Below are positions 33,601 through 41,099 of a DNA stretch of 64,000 nt, piece after piece. Position 1 is the first letter of the stretch. Every line of letters starts with the position of its first letter. This DNA comes from Verrucomicrobiia bacterium. Its GTDB lineage: Bacteria; Verrucomicrobiota; Verrucomicrobiia; Limisphaerales; UBA9464. The stretch is from positions 1 through 64,000 of the forward strand of contig JAHCBB010000021.1 in assembly GCA_019634635.1 (NCBI GenBank), written 5' to 3'. Below the pieces are notes generated by a model, which searched no databases, was not told the origin of the DNA, and was given only the letters and a program-made list of their open reading frames with translations. A program made the translations under genes and the position numbers.

Positions 33601-34289
33601 ATTTCGTGCTGGAGGGAGGCCAGGTGGGGGCGGGGCGAGTGTTGCGACTGGACCTGGAGTGGGTGAACGGGGGATGGATGCTCAACGGCATCAAGCAGCC
33701 CGGATTCGGAGAGCACGAGATGGTGGTGCGCTTCCGCAATGGTGCAGGCGTGGGGACGGTGTTGTGGTCCTCGCGGGTGGCGCAGGGGACGCCGTTGGCG
33801 TTGGAATGGACGACGGAGTCGGTGCAGGCGACACCGGGCGCCAACAGCGTCGAGATCGTGCGCACGGGTCCCGCCGGGGCCGGCGTCTCGTATTGGATCC
33901 AGTACGACCACTTGCGCATTGAGGCGATCGCAGCCGCGACGGGAAGCGGGGTGACCGCTGCCAGGGATCCTCGTGGAGGCGATGGTGACCCGGGCGGGAT
34001 CGTGCCCCTGACCGGGCAGCGGTGCGGGTGGATCCATGAGGGGGGGGAAACCTACCTGACACTGGAATTCCTTCACCCGGAACCCGACGGCCCGCGGGTT
34101 CGATACGCGTTGGAATCGTCCGAGGACTTTCTCCGATGGACGGAATGCGAGGCGATCGTGGTCGCCTCGGAGACTCTCGACGGGATGCGTTTCGTCGTCC
34201 TTCGAGATCCCATGCCGCTCTCTTCTGCGGACCGCCGATTCCTGCGAGTTCGCGCCGCGTTATCCCCTCAACGCGGTGCGGCGTACTGA
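27654..34289 (+). CDS. Giant secreted glycine-rich beta-helix protein with LamG domain
   Basis: The protein has 2,211 residues. A signal peptide (residues 1-29, LFALLLIPGPAPGALA) is followed by a parallel beta-helix region of Pmp-like or autotransporter-like character (about 40-960) with repeated GGAI or GGAL turns and Gly/Asn-rich loops (GGNGGNGG, GGAIYSS). A hydrophobic stretch without charges lies at about 1060-1135. Then come an Ig/cadherin-like domain (about 1350-1450), a LamG domain (HSFTGPFTVEFWMAM to FMDEVRVWNHARSG, about 1500-1640) and C-terminal beta-sandwich regions. No enzyme signature is seen. It probably sits on the cell surface or is shed, acting in adhesion or polysaccharide binding. 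The sigma-kinase pair stands divergently upstream. Confidence 0.85.
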   Translation: MTTSLSPRRCLLPLFALLLIPGPAPGALAASTVSLSAISTRDTLGESAPGQPGVFPPLVYSLRAAIHEANGVAAGAVVTVHLLADRTYLIERSTVHEDSNTEQAAHAALDPYHGDFDITRSLTIEGNNATIDAQQMGRIFQIVGPIQVRLRNLTLRNGGGAVPLGGGGALWVDGGAAVTLENVRFVDNTITAAYGTGLVDLRGGAVYLWDGSLDILGGRFENNGVQGSPGRAVTGGAIYQAKGTLTIDGTEFVRCWAWQQQTVAGEAARGGAIRTEAGTLTIRNALFEANAAYSARGFDSSSAAAGDGHSSEGGALFIGPEVTGLTIADTRFVHNTAKSGRGGQGAGSGGVSGKTAGAARGGALFIAPGASSLTTTIERSQFVENHAFAGDGGQGAYFGNGGNGGWAEGGAIFVRRGLLDLEDTSFRGNAAVGGDGGQGGVGHGGNGGPARGGAIYSSHETTRVRIRGIMAIHQEGQAETFLTTALLEGNHALGGSGRPGNINEVDGSSGRGGVGEGGALAIFAPRLDLVRVTGRYNSAQGGKGADGLGFIQDQNWGGPGCSNGAGRGGFAAVWSDLTQVRESILIQNRAAGGRIVAKVRLLVPPENQGEYWATTEEEVVPFVAGVGRALSGSGAGGSGGDGGEAVGGAIVVHQGRLEVAESVLSVNEVLGGNGGPGGAGLAGETGQRPGGRGGNGGGAHGGAIRIAHAASTFHITDSILRGNLVVAGRGGTGGRAGDTTGGRGDAGDGGGGGSGGDGGTATGGAISSLAVTATPASDARLERVLASENKVVAGDGWFGGSGGLGAGRQGGPGGWGGFGGTGGHGGTGGSARGGAIEMASLWLINSTLDQNVVSGGWGGAGGHGSSGRWVGGQGGFGGPTGDAAGGGINIAAPAPMLSKVVILRSTIANNRVFSGFGGLGGGGGIGNLGGGNGGNGGNSRPAQGGGVNNGFGVTLLEVTDSTIARNLINSGSGGSLGLRGVRASDFSYATVPTRYQAAAQPGRPILHGAASVLEDPTTGHPVGHPVGPEYSAPDIPWTTGDADYHVYGNADLPDWLETASNVIGGAGIVTGVGAGLAAAGASVLIANLAVAVEIGVSSTAIVGLGTGGVTFISVFGGFSMVTVGVVVGTKVLAAGISTGDWEAAVRFALGDPGNVVRNNISILLTGAGPLDDGLDPNDPTLVFESYHGNPGASYPAEGMGINGGGSLQGTLISNNTARQRSRPATEKEVVVDVFYRHRVMEYTETESDVSFQVDVVGTYQSHGGNFLGSVNLFPALGTVFPPHGTDRYGSIGSRLDARVAAAVADHGGGMLTLKLLPGSPARGALQHTGASGISQNGYPWTTDSHRDIGAWGGPPNRPPTAEPLYFRLSPGQPLTFLGRDVLGAARDPDDDDLHFTELKVTQGDGTWANFSVDPGGPVHTTYHFTPSSSITGLRDIIHYRVSDGEFESGLGAVTLQIVPAADADRCPERDADRLMVISSETTTAHAARRVELPDPARADHSFTGPFTVEFWMAMTRPGGWANEHEALVTKGDSAWRVARGGATSKLSFDVTGLEPLVLRSTRDVVGGWHHVAAVYDGHQKRLYIDGELDAWTEVTGTPAVNHEPVWLGANSQRPGRDFRGFMDEVRVWNHARSGADIRDNMVRTLTGHEPGLLTYYRFDEPAGDAVLNRGLAGIAQPGTAIRLNPDTAPDRYPSSISRAASPVLWEFGTAVLGRHVFFNDSPLDGNDPGPSAADDDAVSSDVQPLLPGNDVVSANTSSYSRGINGVMVDIARLRAPGEISASDFTFVTRLDGNPNDWSPAPPPRHVHVRSGAGPCDSSRITLIWDDHHSGTAHAAVANGWLRIRVLANERTGLLMDDVFTIGSHLEGTADPGDPGDSGGGGDVRTVWQLGVDDDPAVLPYRPTAEFSQENGRNDASPGRVSRWPGDPQYVTGSNPEADDDYYFAGRYPAGFNGLAAELVVPNDEPWWAWERAHTIGDRTNRVHFVLEGGQVGAGRVLRLDLEWVNGGWMLNGIKQPGFGEHEMVVRFRNGAGVGTVLWSSRVAQGTPLALEWTTESVQATPGANSVEIVRTGPAGAGVSYWIQYDHLRIEAIAAATGSGVTAARDPRGGDGDPGGIVPLTGQRCGWIHEGGETYLTLEFLHPEPDGPRVRYALESSEDFLRWTECEAIVVASETLDGMRFVVLRDPMPLSSADRRFLRVRAALSPQRGAAY

Positions 34290-37200
34290 ACGCGGCGACC
34301 CGCCGCCCGGTCCGGCTTGGGGTTGCTGCTTGGCAGTGTCGGATCCCGCCCCTCACGATTGCCGCATGGCGATTCTGCGTGGCCCCGATCCGGATGCGGA
34401 GCCCGTCGTCGGACGGCTTGCCGCCGGCCGGCGGTTCGCGGTCATCGCGGCGTCTGGCGGGTTCGGGCCCCTGGATTCGGACGGGCTGCAGGGTCCCGGT
34501 TTCGCCGTGGCATACCGGGGTGGTCGTCGGCAACTCGAGCGGGGTCTCCGACCGTGGAGGCGGTTGTGGTCCGGCGTTCTATCTGTCCTTTCCGTCGGGG
34601 CAACGCTTCACGGAGACCCGGACACGTTCGAGCGATACGTGCGACCGTTGCTCGTGGCGCATTGCGTCGAGTGCCACGGAGCCGGAAAGCAGGAGGCGGG
34701 GCTGCGGCTCGATTCCCGTGCGGCCTTGCTGCACGGGGGGGACCGCGGGCCGGCCATCGTTCCCGGCGACCCGGACGGAAGCCTCCTGCTGGCGGCCCTG
34801 CTGCATCAGGAACCGGCCCCCCGAATGCCGCGCCGGCAGCCGGCGCTCCCGGTGGCCGACGTGGCACGGGTCCGGCAGTGGATCGCAGCCGGGGCGCCTT
34901 GGCCCGCGGATGAAACGCCGGCCGCGGCTGGATTCCAGCTGGCCGAACGCATCGAGCGCCTCCCGTGGATCTGGCAGGTCCCGCAGCGAGCGCCGATCCC
35001 TGCGGTCTCCGGAATGGACGCCGGTTCTCCGGTGGACGCGTTCCTGGGACAACGGCTGGACGAGGCCGGAATCACCCCGGCACCCCCGGCGGACGACCGG
35101 ACCTGGCTGCGCCGGGTGTCCTTCGTTCTGACCGGGCTGCCCCCCACTCCCGACGAACTCAACGCCTTCCTCGCGGGGGCCCGGCCCGGTGACCGGGGTC
35201 GGGTGGTGGACCGGTTGCTCGCCTCGCCCGGGTTTGGCGAGCGTTGGGCGCGGCACTGGATGGATGTCGTCCGCTACGCCGAGTCGCGCGGTCACGAGGA
35301 TGATTTCGTCATCGCCAACGCGTGGCGCTACCGCGACTACCTGATCCGCGCCTTCAACGGTGACGTGCCCTATGACCGTTTTGTTGCCGAGCATGTGGCG
35401 GGTGATCTCCTTCCGCCGCGGCGGAATGCGGTCACCGGTGGCAACGAGTCCGTGTTGGGCACGGGCTGGGCTTTCCTTGGGGAGGAGATCCACAACCCGG
35501 TGGACCTCCGCCAGGACGAATGCGACCGCGTGGACAACAAGGTGGACGTGCTCTCGAAGGCGTTTCTTGGCCTGACCGTGGCCTGCGCGCGCTGTCATGA
35601 CCACAAATTCGACGCCCTGACCCAGCGCGATTACTACGCTCTGAGCGGCTTTGTGCTCAGTTCGCCGTTCCGTCAGGTGCGCTACGAGACGATGGAGGCG
35701 CACGCCCTGGCGGCGGGGGAGCTCGCGGCACTGCGGCAGCGGCATCTGCGGGCCCTTGCCAATGCGTGGGCCACCCGGGCGCGTCCCCCGGTGAACGACA
35801 GTGCGGCAGACCTCCTCGCTGCCGAACGTCTGCTGCGCCGCGAGGGGACCGGGTCATTGGATGCGCCCGTCGGACCCGCGACGAACCGTCCCGAATTTTG
35901 GGCGGAACACCTGAGGCTCGCCTCCACGAACCCATCGCATGTGTTGCATCGCGTCGCGCGGGTGGCTCTCGGGATGGATGAGGGGTTGCCGCGCGTGGCC
36001 GCGGCGGGCCCGGAGGAGATCCGCCTGCCATCCGGCGCCCGGGTGATCGCCGACTTCACGCGGCGCGGTGCGACGCCGTGGTCCACGGACGGTCCCACGT
36101 TTGGCACCGCTCCCTTGCCCGCGGGAACCCTGGTGCCGGGAACTGGCGAAACCCGGCTGGCCCGGGTGATGCCTTATGGTGCGGCCAGCCGGGACCCTTT
36201 CTGGAATCCGCTCGCGCTGACGCCGGGGACGGAGATGGACTCGGGCATCCTCGGTGCGGCGGCGCGTGCCGGGCGGACGCTGCTGACCCCCAAGGTGACG
36301 CTGGATTCGGGCCGGCTGCATTACCTGATGCGGGGGCAGGCGCAGGTGTATGCCGGGGTGGACTCACACATCATGTTTGTGGGCGGACTGCACGCAGCCA
36401 TGAGCGCCGGATTCGACACCGGGGACGCGGTGCAGTGGGTGACGCAGGACTTGAGCGGCTACTCCGGTCACCGGGCCCACCTGGAATTCTCCCCGGTGGG
36501 CGAGGCCCCACTGGATCTGCTGATGGTGGTGGAGTCTCCAGAGGTTCCGAACTGGCAGCCGTGTCCACCCTGGTGGCCCACCTTCGAGGTTGGTTCCTTC
36601 GCCGATCTCGCGGGCACGCTGCGGGAAGACCTGTTGCGTGTGGTGGACGCCATTGCTGCCGGCCGCAATCCGGTGGAGCCTCGACTGGCGCCGCTGGCGG
36701 ATTGGTGGGTGAAGCATGCAATGGAGCCCGGCGACGGGCCCGCGGCCATTCCTCAGCCCGTCACGGACTACCTTCGGGAGCTTCAGACGCTGGCCACAGG
36801 CATCCGGTGGGATTCGCCCACCGCCGTTTCGTGGGCCGACGGCACAGGTGTGGACGAGTCGGTGCTCCTGCGCGGCAAACCGTCGAGGCCGGGTGGGACG
36901 GCACCGCGCGGCCTCCCCGAGGCGTTCGGGCGGCCGCGCATCCAGCCGGCGGATTCCAGCGGACGTTTGGAGCTGGCCCGCCAAATGACGGAGCCATCCA
37001 ACCCGCTGTTGGCCCGCGTATTTGTAAACCGCGTCTGGCAGCACGTCTTTGGTCGCGGGCTTGTGGCGACCCCGGACAACTTCGGCTTCCTCGGCGAACG
37101 CCCGACGCATCCCGAACTTCTGGATCACCTGGCGTGGCAGTTCGTCCATGAGGATGACTGGTCGCTGAAGCGGTTGCTCCGCCGCCTGGTCCTCAGCGAA

Positions 37201-37836
37201 GCCTTTGCCCGGAGCAGCCGTGTCGGCGATGCCCGGGCCCTGGAGCGGGATCCATCGAACCGCCTTTGGCATCATATGCCCGTGCGGCGACTCGAGGGCG
37301 AGGCCATCCGGGATGCGCTGCTGGCAGTCTCCGGCCGTCTGGATCGGAAACCGTTTGGGACGCCCGTGCCGGTGCACCTGACCGAATTCATCGTGGGGCG
37401 GGGCCGTCCGTCCGTCAGCGGACCGCTGGACGGGGAGGGGAGACGGAGCGTGTACCTCGCGGTGCGGCGAAATTTCCTGCCCACGATGATGCTGGCATTT
37501 GACCTGCCGACTCCCTTCACCACCGTGGGACGGCGCAACGTCACCAATGTGCCCGGCCAGTCGCTCGTGATGATGAACGACCCGTTCGTGCAGGAGCAGG
37601 CGGCCTGTTGGGTCGCGCGTCTGCTTCAGGAGCATGCGGGTGCGTCGGTGGAGACCCGTGTGCATTGGCTGTTCGAGGGCGCGTTTGCCCGTCCGCCGAC
37701 CGGGGATGAGCTGGTGATGACCCGGGAGTCCCTGGCCGAACTGGCTGCGCTCCACGCGGGGGAACCGGAACCGGTCGTTTGGACGGCCCTCGGCCACGCG
37801 TTGCTGAATGCCAACGAATTCATCTACCTGAAATGA
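34276..37836 (+). CDS. PSCyt1-PSCyt2-PSD1 (DUF1549/DUF1553) protein
   Basis: This is the large exported protein family typical of planctomycetes and verrucomicrobia. A cytochrome-like PSCyt1 domain holds the heme motif HCVECH (Cys130, Cys133, His134 counted from the longest frame). DUF1549 follows (SPVDAFLGQRLDEAGI, RRVSFVLTGLPPTPDEL, ERWARHWMDVVRYAESRG). A middle insertion of concanavalin type follows, and DUF1553 stands at the C-terminus (NPLLARVFVNRVWQHVFGRG, LVMMNDPFVQEQA). The start is unresolved: the open frame begins with GTG at 34276, overlapping the upstream gene, while the export signal (LWSGVLSVLSVGATLHG) begins only near 34564, possibly a TTG. The family is linked to polysaccharide breakdown and sulfatase clusters; the reaction is unknown. 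Confidence 0.92.
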   Translation: MRRTERGDPPPGPAWGCCLAVSDPAPHDCRMAILRGPDPDAEPVVGRLAAGRRFAVIAASGGFGPLDSDGLQGPGFAVAYRGGRRQLERGLRPWRRLWSGVLSVLSVGATLHGDPDTFERYVRPLLVAHCVECHGAGKQEAGLRLDSRAALLHGGDRGPAIVPGDPDGSLLLAALLHQEPAPRMPRRQPALPVADVARVRQWIAAGAPWPADETPAAAGFQLAERIERLPWIWQVPQRAPIPAVSGMDAGSPVDAFLGQRLDEAGITPAPPADDRTWLRRVSFVLTGLPPTPDELNAFLAGARPGDRGRVVDRLLASPGFGERWARHWMDVVRYAESRGHEDDFVIANAWRYRDYLIRAFNGDVPYDRFVAEHVAGDLLPPRRNAVTGGNESVLGTGWAFLGEEIHNPVDLRQDECDRVDNKVDVLSKAFLGLTVACARCHDHKFDALTQRDYYALSGFVLSSPFRQVRYETMEAHALAAGELAALRQRHLRALANAWATRARPPVNDSAADLLAAERLLRREGTGSLDAPVGPATNRPEFWAEHLRLASTNPSHVLHRVARVALGMDEGLPRVAAAGPEEIRLPSGARVIADFTRRGATPWSTDGPTFGTAPLPAGTLVPGTGETRLARVMPYGAASRDPFWNPLALTPGTEMDSGILGAAARAGRTLLTPKVTLDSGRLHYLMRGQAQVYAGVDSHIMFVGGLHAAMSAGFDTGDAVQWVTQDLSGYSGHRAHLEFSPVGEAPLDLLMVVESPEVPNWQPCPPWWPTFEVGSFADLAGTLREDLLRVVDAIAAGRNPVEPRLAPLADWWVKHAMEPGDGPAAIPQPVTDYLRELQTLATGIRWDSPTAVSWADGTGVDESVLLRGKPSRPGGTAPRGLPEAFGRPRIQPADSSGRLELARQMTEPSNPLLARVFVNRVWQHVFGRGLVATPDNFGFLGERPTHPELLDHLAWQFVHEDDWSLKRLLRRLVLSEAFARSSRVGDARALERDPSNRLWHHMPVRRLEGEAIRDALLAVSGRLDRKPFGTPVPVHLTEFIVGRGRPSVSGPLDGEGRRSVYLAVRRNFLPTMMLAFDLPTPFTTVGRRNVTNVPGQSLVMMNDPFVQEQAACWVARLLQEHAGASVETRVHWLFEGAFARPPTGDELVMTRESLAELAALHAGEPEPVVWTALGHALLNANEFIYLK

Positions 37837-39254
37837 AGCATCCAGCGCCCCGATGGTCGCGTCGCGACCTGCTCCGGCAGGCGGCGAACGGATTTGGTGC
37901 CGTGGCCCTGTCGGCGTTGTTCGGTGGCGGGTCCCGCGCCGCGGCGGGTGCCGGCGAAGGGCCGCGACCGCCTCATGTCGTGCCGAGGGCGCGCCAGGTG
38001 ATCTTCCTGTTCATGGAGGGGGCCGTGTCGCAGGTGGACAGCTTTGACCACAAGCCGCTGCTGGCCAGACACCATGGTGAGAATCCGCGCCAGGCCATCG
38101 GCAGGCTCGAGAAGACGCAGTTCGAGCAGATCGGCACGGTCCTGCAGTCGCCGTGGTCCTTCGCACGGCATGGCGGGAGCGGGCTGTGGATCAGCGAGCT
38201 CTTTCCCCACATCGCCCGGTGTGCCGATGACCTGTGCGTGATCCGCTCCATGACCTCGGCGTTTCCCGAGCACACGAGTGCCAACTATTTTCTGCACAGT
38301 GGACTTGGCCTGCAGGGGCGTCCAAGCATGGGGGCCTGGATCGCCTACGGACTCGGGAGTTTCAATGAGAACCTTCCGGGGTTTGTCGTGCTCAATGGCG
38401 GGCAGATTCCCTCCGGTGGTCTCGACTGCTTCGGCAGCGGATTCCTTCCCGCAAGTCACCAGGGGTCGTTGCTCAACGCGAACGGGACCCCGCTGGCCAA
38501 CATTGTACCCGGCGAGGCGACGCCGGCGCGGCAGCTCGCCAAGCGGCGCCTGGCGGACCGGTTGAACCGGCTCGCGCTGGTCGAATCCGGCGGCGGTGAC
38601 GCCCTGGAAAGTGCCATTGCCAACGCCGAGCTGGCGGCGCGCATGCAGGTGGCGATTCCGGAACTGCTGGAGCTTCGCGGGGAAACGGCCGCCACGCAGC
38701 GGCTCTACGGCATGGAGGCCGGAGATCCCCACACGCGCACCTACGCACGGCAGTGCCTGATCGCGCGGCGCATGGTGGAGCGGGGGGTCCGCTTCATCGA
38801 ACTGACCATTCCGATGGTGGACGGCTTCGCTCGATGGGATGCCCACGGCGGGCTGGTGAAAAATCATGGGGACAATGCCCGGGCCGTGGACCAGCCGATC
38901 GCCGGACTGCTGGCCGATCTGAAGTCCCGGGGCCTGCTGGAGTCCACGCTGGTGGTGTTCGCCAGCGAGTTTGGGCGGACGCCGTTCGCCCAGGGTTCCG
39001 ACGGGCGCGATCACAACGAGCACGGATTCAGCATCTGGCTGGCCGGCGGGGGAATCCGGCCCGGCATGGCCTACGGTGCCACCGATGATTGGGGCTACCG
39101 CGCGGTGGAGAACCCGCTCGAGATTCACGACCTGCACGCGACCATGCTGCACCTGCTGGGAGTGGACCACACCGCGCTGACCCATCGGTTTGGCGGCCGC
39201 GACATCCGGCTGACGGACGTGCACGGTCGCGTGGTTTGGGATCTGCTGGCGTAG
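37833..39254 (+). CDS. DUF1501 protein with Tat signal
   Basis: The 473-residue protein starts MKHPAPRWSRRDLLRQAANG, where RRDLLR is a Tat motif, so it is exported folded. The mature part has the DUF1501 sulfatase-like alkaline phosphatase fold markers: FLFMEGAVSQVDSFDHKP, RSMTSAFPEHTSANYFLHSG, ERGVRFIELTI, VVFASEFGRTPFAQGSDGRD and HNEHGFSIWLAGGGI. DUF1501 genes almost always follow PSD1 genes in PVC genomes, and here the ATG overlaps the PSD1 stop as ATGA. The pair most likely acts together outside the cytoplasm, perhaps on sulfated or phosphorylated glycans. An open frame 18 codons upstream lies inside the PSD1 gene and is not used. Confidence 0.94.
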   Translation: MKHPAPRWSRRDLLRQAANGFGAVALSALFGGGSRAAAGAGEGPRPPHVVPRARQVIFLFMEGAVSQVDSFDHKPLLARHHGENPRQAIGRLEKTQFEQIGTVLQSPWSFARHGGSGLWISELFPHIARCADDLCVIRSMTSAFPEHTSANYFLHSGLGLQGRPSMGAWIAYGLGSFNENLPGFVVLNGGQIPSGGLDCFGSGFLPASHQGSLLNANGTPLANIVPGEATPARQLAKRRLADRLNRLALVESGGGDALESAIANAELAARMQVAIPELLELRGETAATQRLYGMEAGDPHTRTYARQCLIARRMVERGVRFIELTIPMVDGFARWDAHGGLVKNHGDNARAVDQPIAGLLADLKSRGLLESTLVVFASEFGRTPFAQGSDGRDHNEHGFSIWLAGGGIRPGMAYGATDDWGYRAVENPLEIHDLHATMLHLLGVDHTALTHRFGGRDIRLTDVHGRVVWDLLA

Positions 39255-39367
39255 GGGATCACGACGAATCCCCGGCCAGGGGATGGAAATCAATCCGGGC
39301 CCACGGAGAGCCCCGGGGGGGCCGGCGCTTGCAGATAGGATTGCGTTGCTGGAGGACTTCACGGAGG

Positions 39368-41098
39368 GTGTCGCCCGCCGAATTGAAGTCACGATCCCAC
39401 CTCCCCTGGTTGCTGTTCGCGCTGCTGGCGGTGACGGTGACGGTGCTGTTTCGACCTGGCGGCCTGCCGCTCATCAATCCCGACGAAGGCCGGAATGCGG
39501 AGGTGGCCCGGGAGATGAAGGAGTCCGGATCCTGGCTGGTGCCCACCTACAACGGTCTGCCCTACCTCGACAAGCCGGCGTTCTATTTCAAGACCGTCGC
39601 CCTTTCCCTTGCCGTCTTTGGCGACAATGAGCTGGGAGCGCGGATTCCATCCGCACTGTTCGCCCTTGGCGTGCTGGGGTTGACCGGCTGGATCACGCGA
39701 CGCGATGTCGGCGCCCGGCCGGCGGCCCTCGCCGTGTTGGTGGTCACCACCCTGCCGCTGTTTCTGAGCCAGGCGCGCATTGTGATCTTCGACATGGCCC
39801 TGGCCTTTTTCGTCTGCCTTTCCATCCTCGCGGGGTTCGTTGCCGAGTCCCCCGGAAACGCCCGGAGGCGGACGTGGTACCTTGTCGGGGCCGCTGCCGC
39901 CGGATGCGCCACACTGGTCAAGGGCCCCGTGGGCTTCGTGCTGCCCCTCCTGGTTCTGGCTTCCTACCACGTGTTGGAACGTCGCTGGGATGCGCTCCGT
40001 CGGCTGCTGCACCCGCTGCACGTTCTGGTGGTGATCCTCGTCGTGCTTCCGTGGTTTCTTGGCGTGTCGCGGGAGCATCCGGATTTTCCGGCGTACGGGC
40101 TGGTGGAGGAATCGTTCAAGCGGTTCACCACCCGCCAGTTTCGCCGGACGGCTCCGCCCTATTACTACCTCGTGGTCCTGCCGGTGACCTTTCTTCCCTG
40201 GAGCCTGCTCATTCCCGGGGCCGCACTTCCGGCGCTCCGCCAGTGGCGGTCCCTTCCGGCAATCAGCCGACTCTCCATCGTCTGGAGCCTGTCGGTGGTG
40301 ACGTTCTTCTCCCTGTCTCAGTCCAAGCTGCCCGGGTACATCCTGAGTGTCACGGTCCCATTCGGCATCCTCGTGTCCCAGTTGATTGAACGGGCCATGC
40401 GGCACCCGGCCGGTCGCAGCGCGCGACTCCTGCGCGGTGCGGCGATGGCCCTCGCGATCACCGCACTGCTCCTGGCCGTGGCGCTGGTGATTGTCGCACC
40501 GCAGACGGGACTGCTCGCGCGGCCCCTGGTGATCCCGCGTGTGGATCTCAACCGGTTCCTTCCCCATCTCACCGCAGTGCTGGTGATGCTGCTGTGCGTG
40601 GGATGCGCCAATGCGGCCAGCGTCTGGCGTCGCACCGTCGGCGGTGCGGTCATCAGCATCGCCGCCCTGCCCCTGCTCCTCATTGTCCTCGGCCGGGGTG
40701 TGTTTCGCGAGGTGTTCGAATCGCGCTCCGCCGTCCGGATGGCCGCGCAAATTCGGCAGCTTCCGGAGGGCACGGAACTGGTCTTCCTCCGCTGCTTTCC
40801 CGCGGGATTGCCCTTCTACCTCCGCCGCACCGGGACCCTGGTCACCACGGACGGCAGCGAGTTGACCAGCAACTACATCGAGTACGCGCTGAAGCGGACG
40901 ACCGACTGGCCGTCGCCGGTGGTTCGACTGGACGATTTCGAGGAGTGGCTCGCGGCCCGCAAGGCTCCAGTCTATTTGATGGTTCAGGACAACGAACGCG
41001 ACCGCTTCCTGGCCCTGGCCGACGCGCGCGCGATTCCTGTGGACGAATACCCGCGCCGCTTCCGGGGCATGCTGCTGCCACCACGGCGAGGCTTCTGA
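39368..41098 (+). CDS. ArnT/PMT-type membrane glycosyltransferase
   Basis: This integral membrane protein of about 576 residues starts with a membrane helix (WLLFALLAVTVTVLF) followed by the family hallmark PLINPDEGRNAEVAREM, where the acidic DE in the first periplasmic loop is catalytic. YNGLPYLDKPAFYFK is also typical of ArnT-like transferases that move a sugar from a polyprenyl phosphate donor to lipid A or another acceptor. At least nine further hydrophobic segments follow, and the last 100 residues form a soluble domain. The GTG at 39368 is the best start, since no ATG lies between the DUF1501 stop and the first helix. It is 1 base from the asparagine synthase gene, so they form one operon. 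Confidence 0.87.
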   Translation: MSPAELKSRSHLPWLLFALLAVTVTVLFRPGGLPLINPDEGRNAEVAREMKESGSWLVPTYNGLPYLDKPAFYFKTVALSLAVFGDNELGARIPSALFALGVLGLTGWITRRDVGARPAALAVLVVTTLPLFLSQARIVIFDMALAFFVCLSILAGFVAESPGNARRRTWYLVGAAAAGCATLVKGPVGFVLPLLVLASYHVLERRWDALRRLLHPLHVLVVILVVLPWFLGVSREHPDFPAYGLVEESFKRFTTRQFRRTAPPYYYLVVLPVTFLPWSLLIPGAALPALRQWRSLPAISRLSIVWSLSVVTFFSLSQSKLPGYILSVTVPFGILVSQLIERAMRHPAGRSARLLRGAAMALAITALLLAVALVIVAPQTGLLARPLVIPRVDLNRFLPHLTAVLVMLLCVGCANAASVWRRTVGGAVISIAALPLLLIVLGRGVFREVFESRSAVRMAAQIRQLPEGTELVFLRCFPAGLPFYLRRTGTLVTTDGSELTSNYIEYALKRTTDWPSPVVRLDDFEEWLAARKAPVYLMVQDNERDRFLALADARAIPVDEYPRRFRGMLLPPRRGF

Positions 41099-41099
41099 C

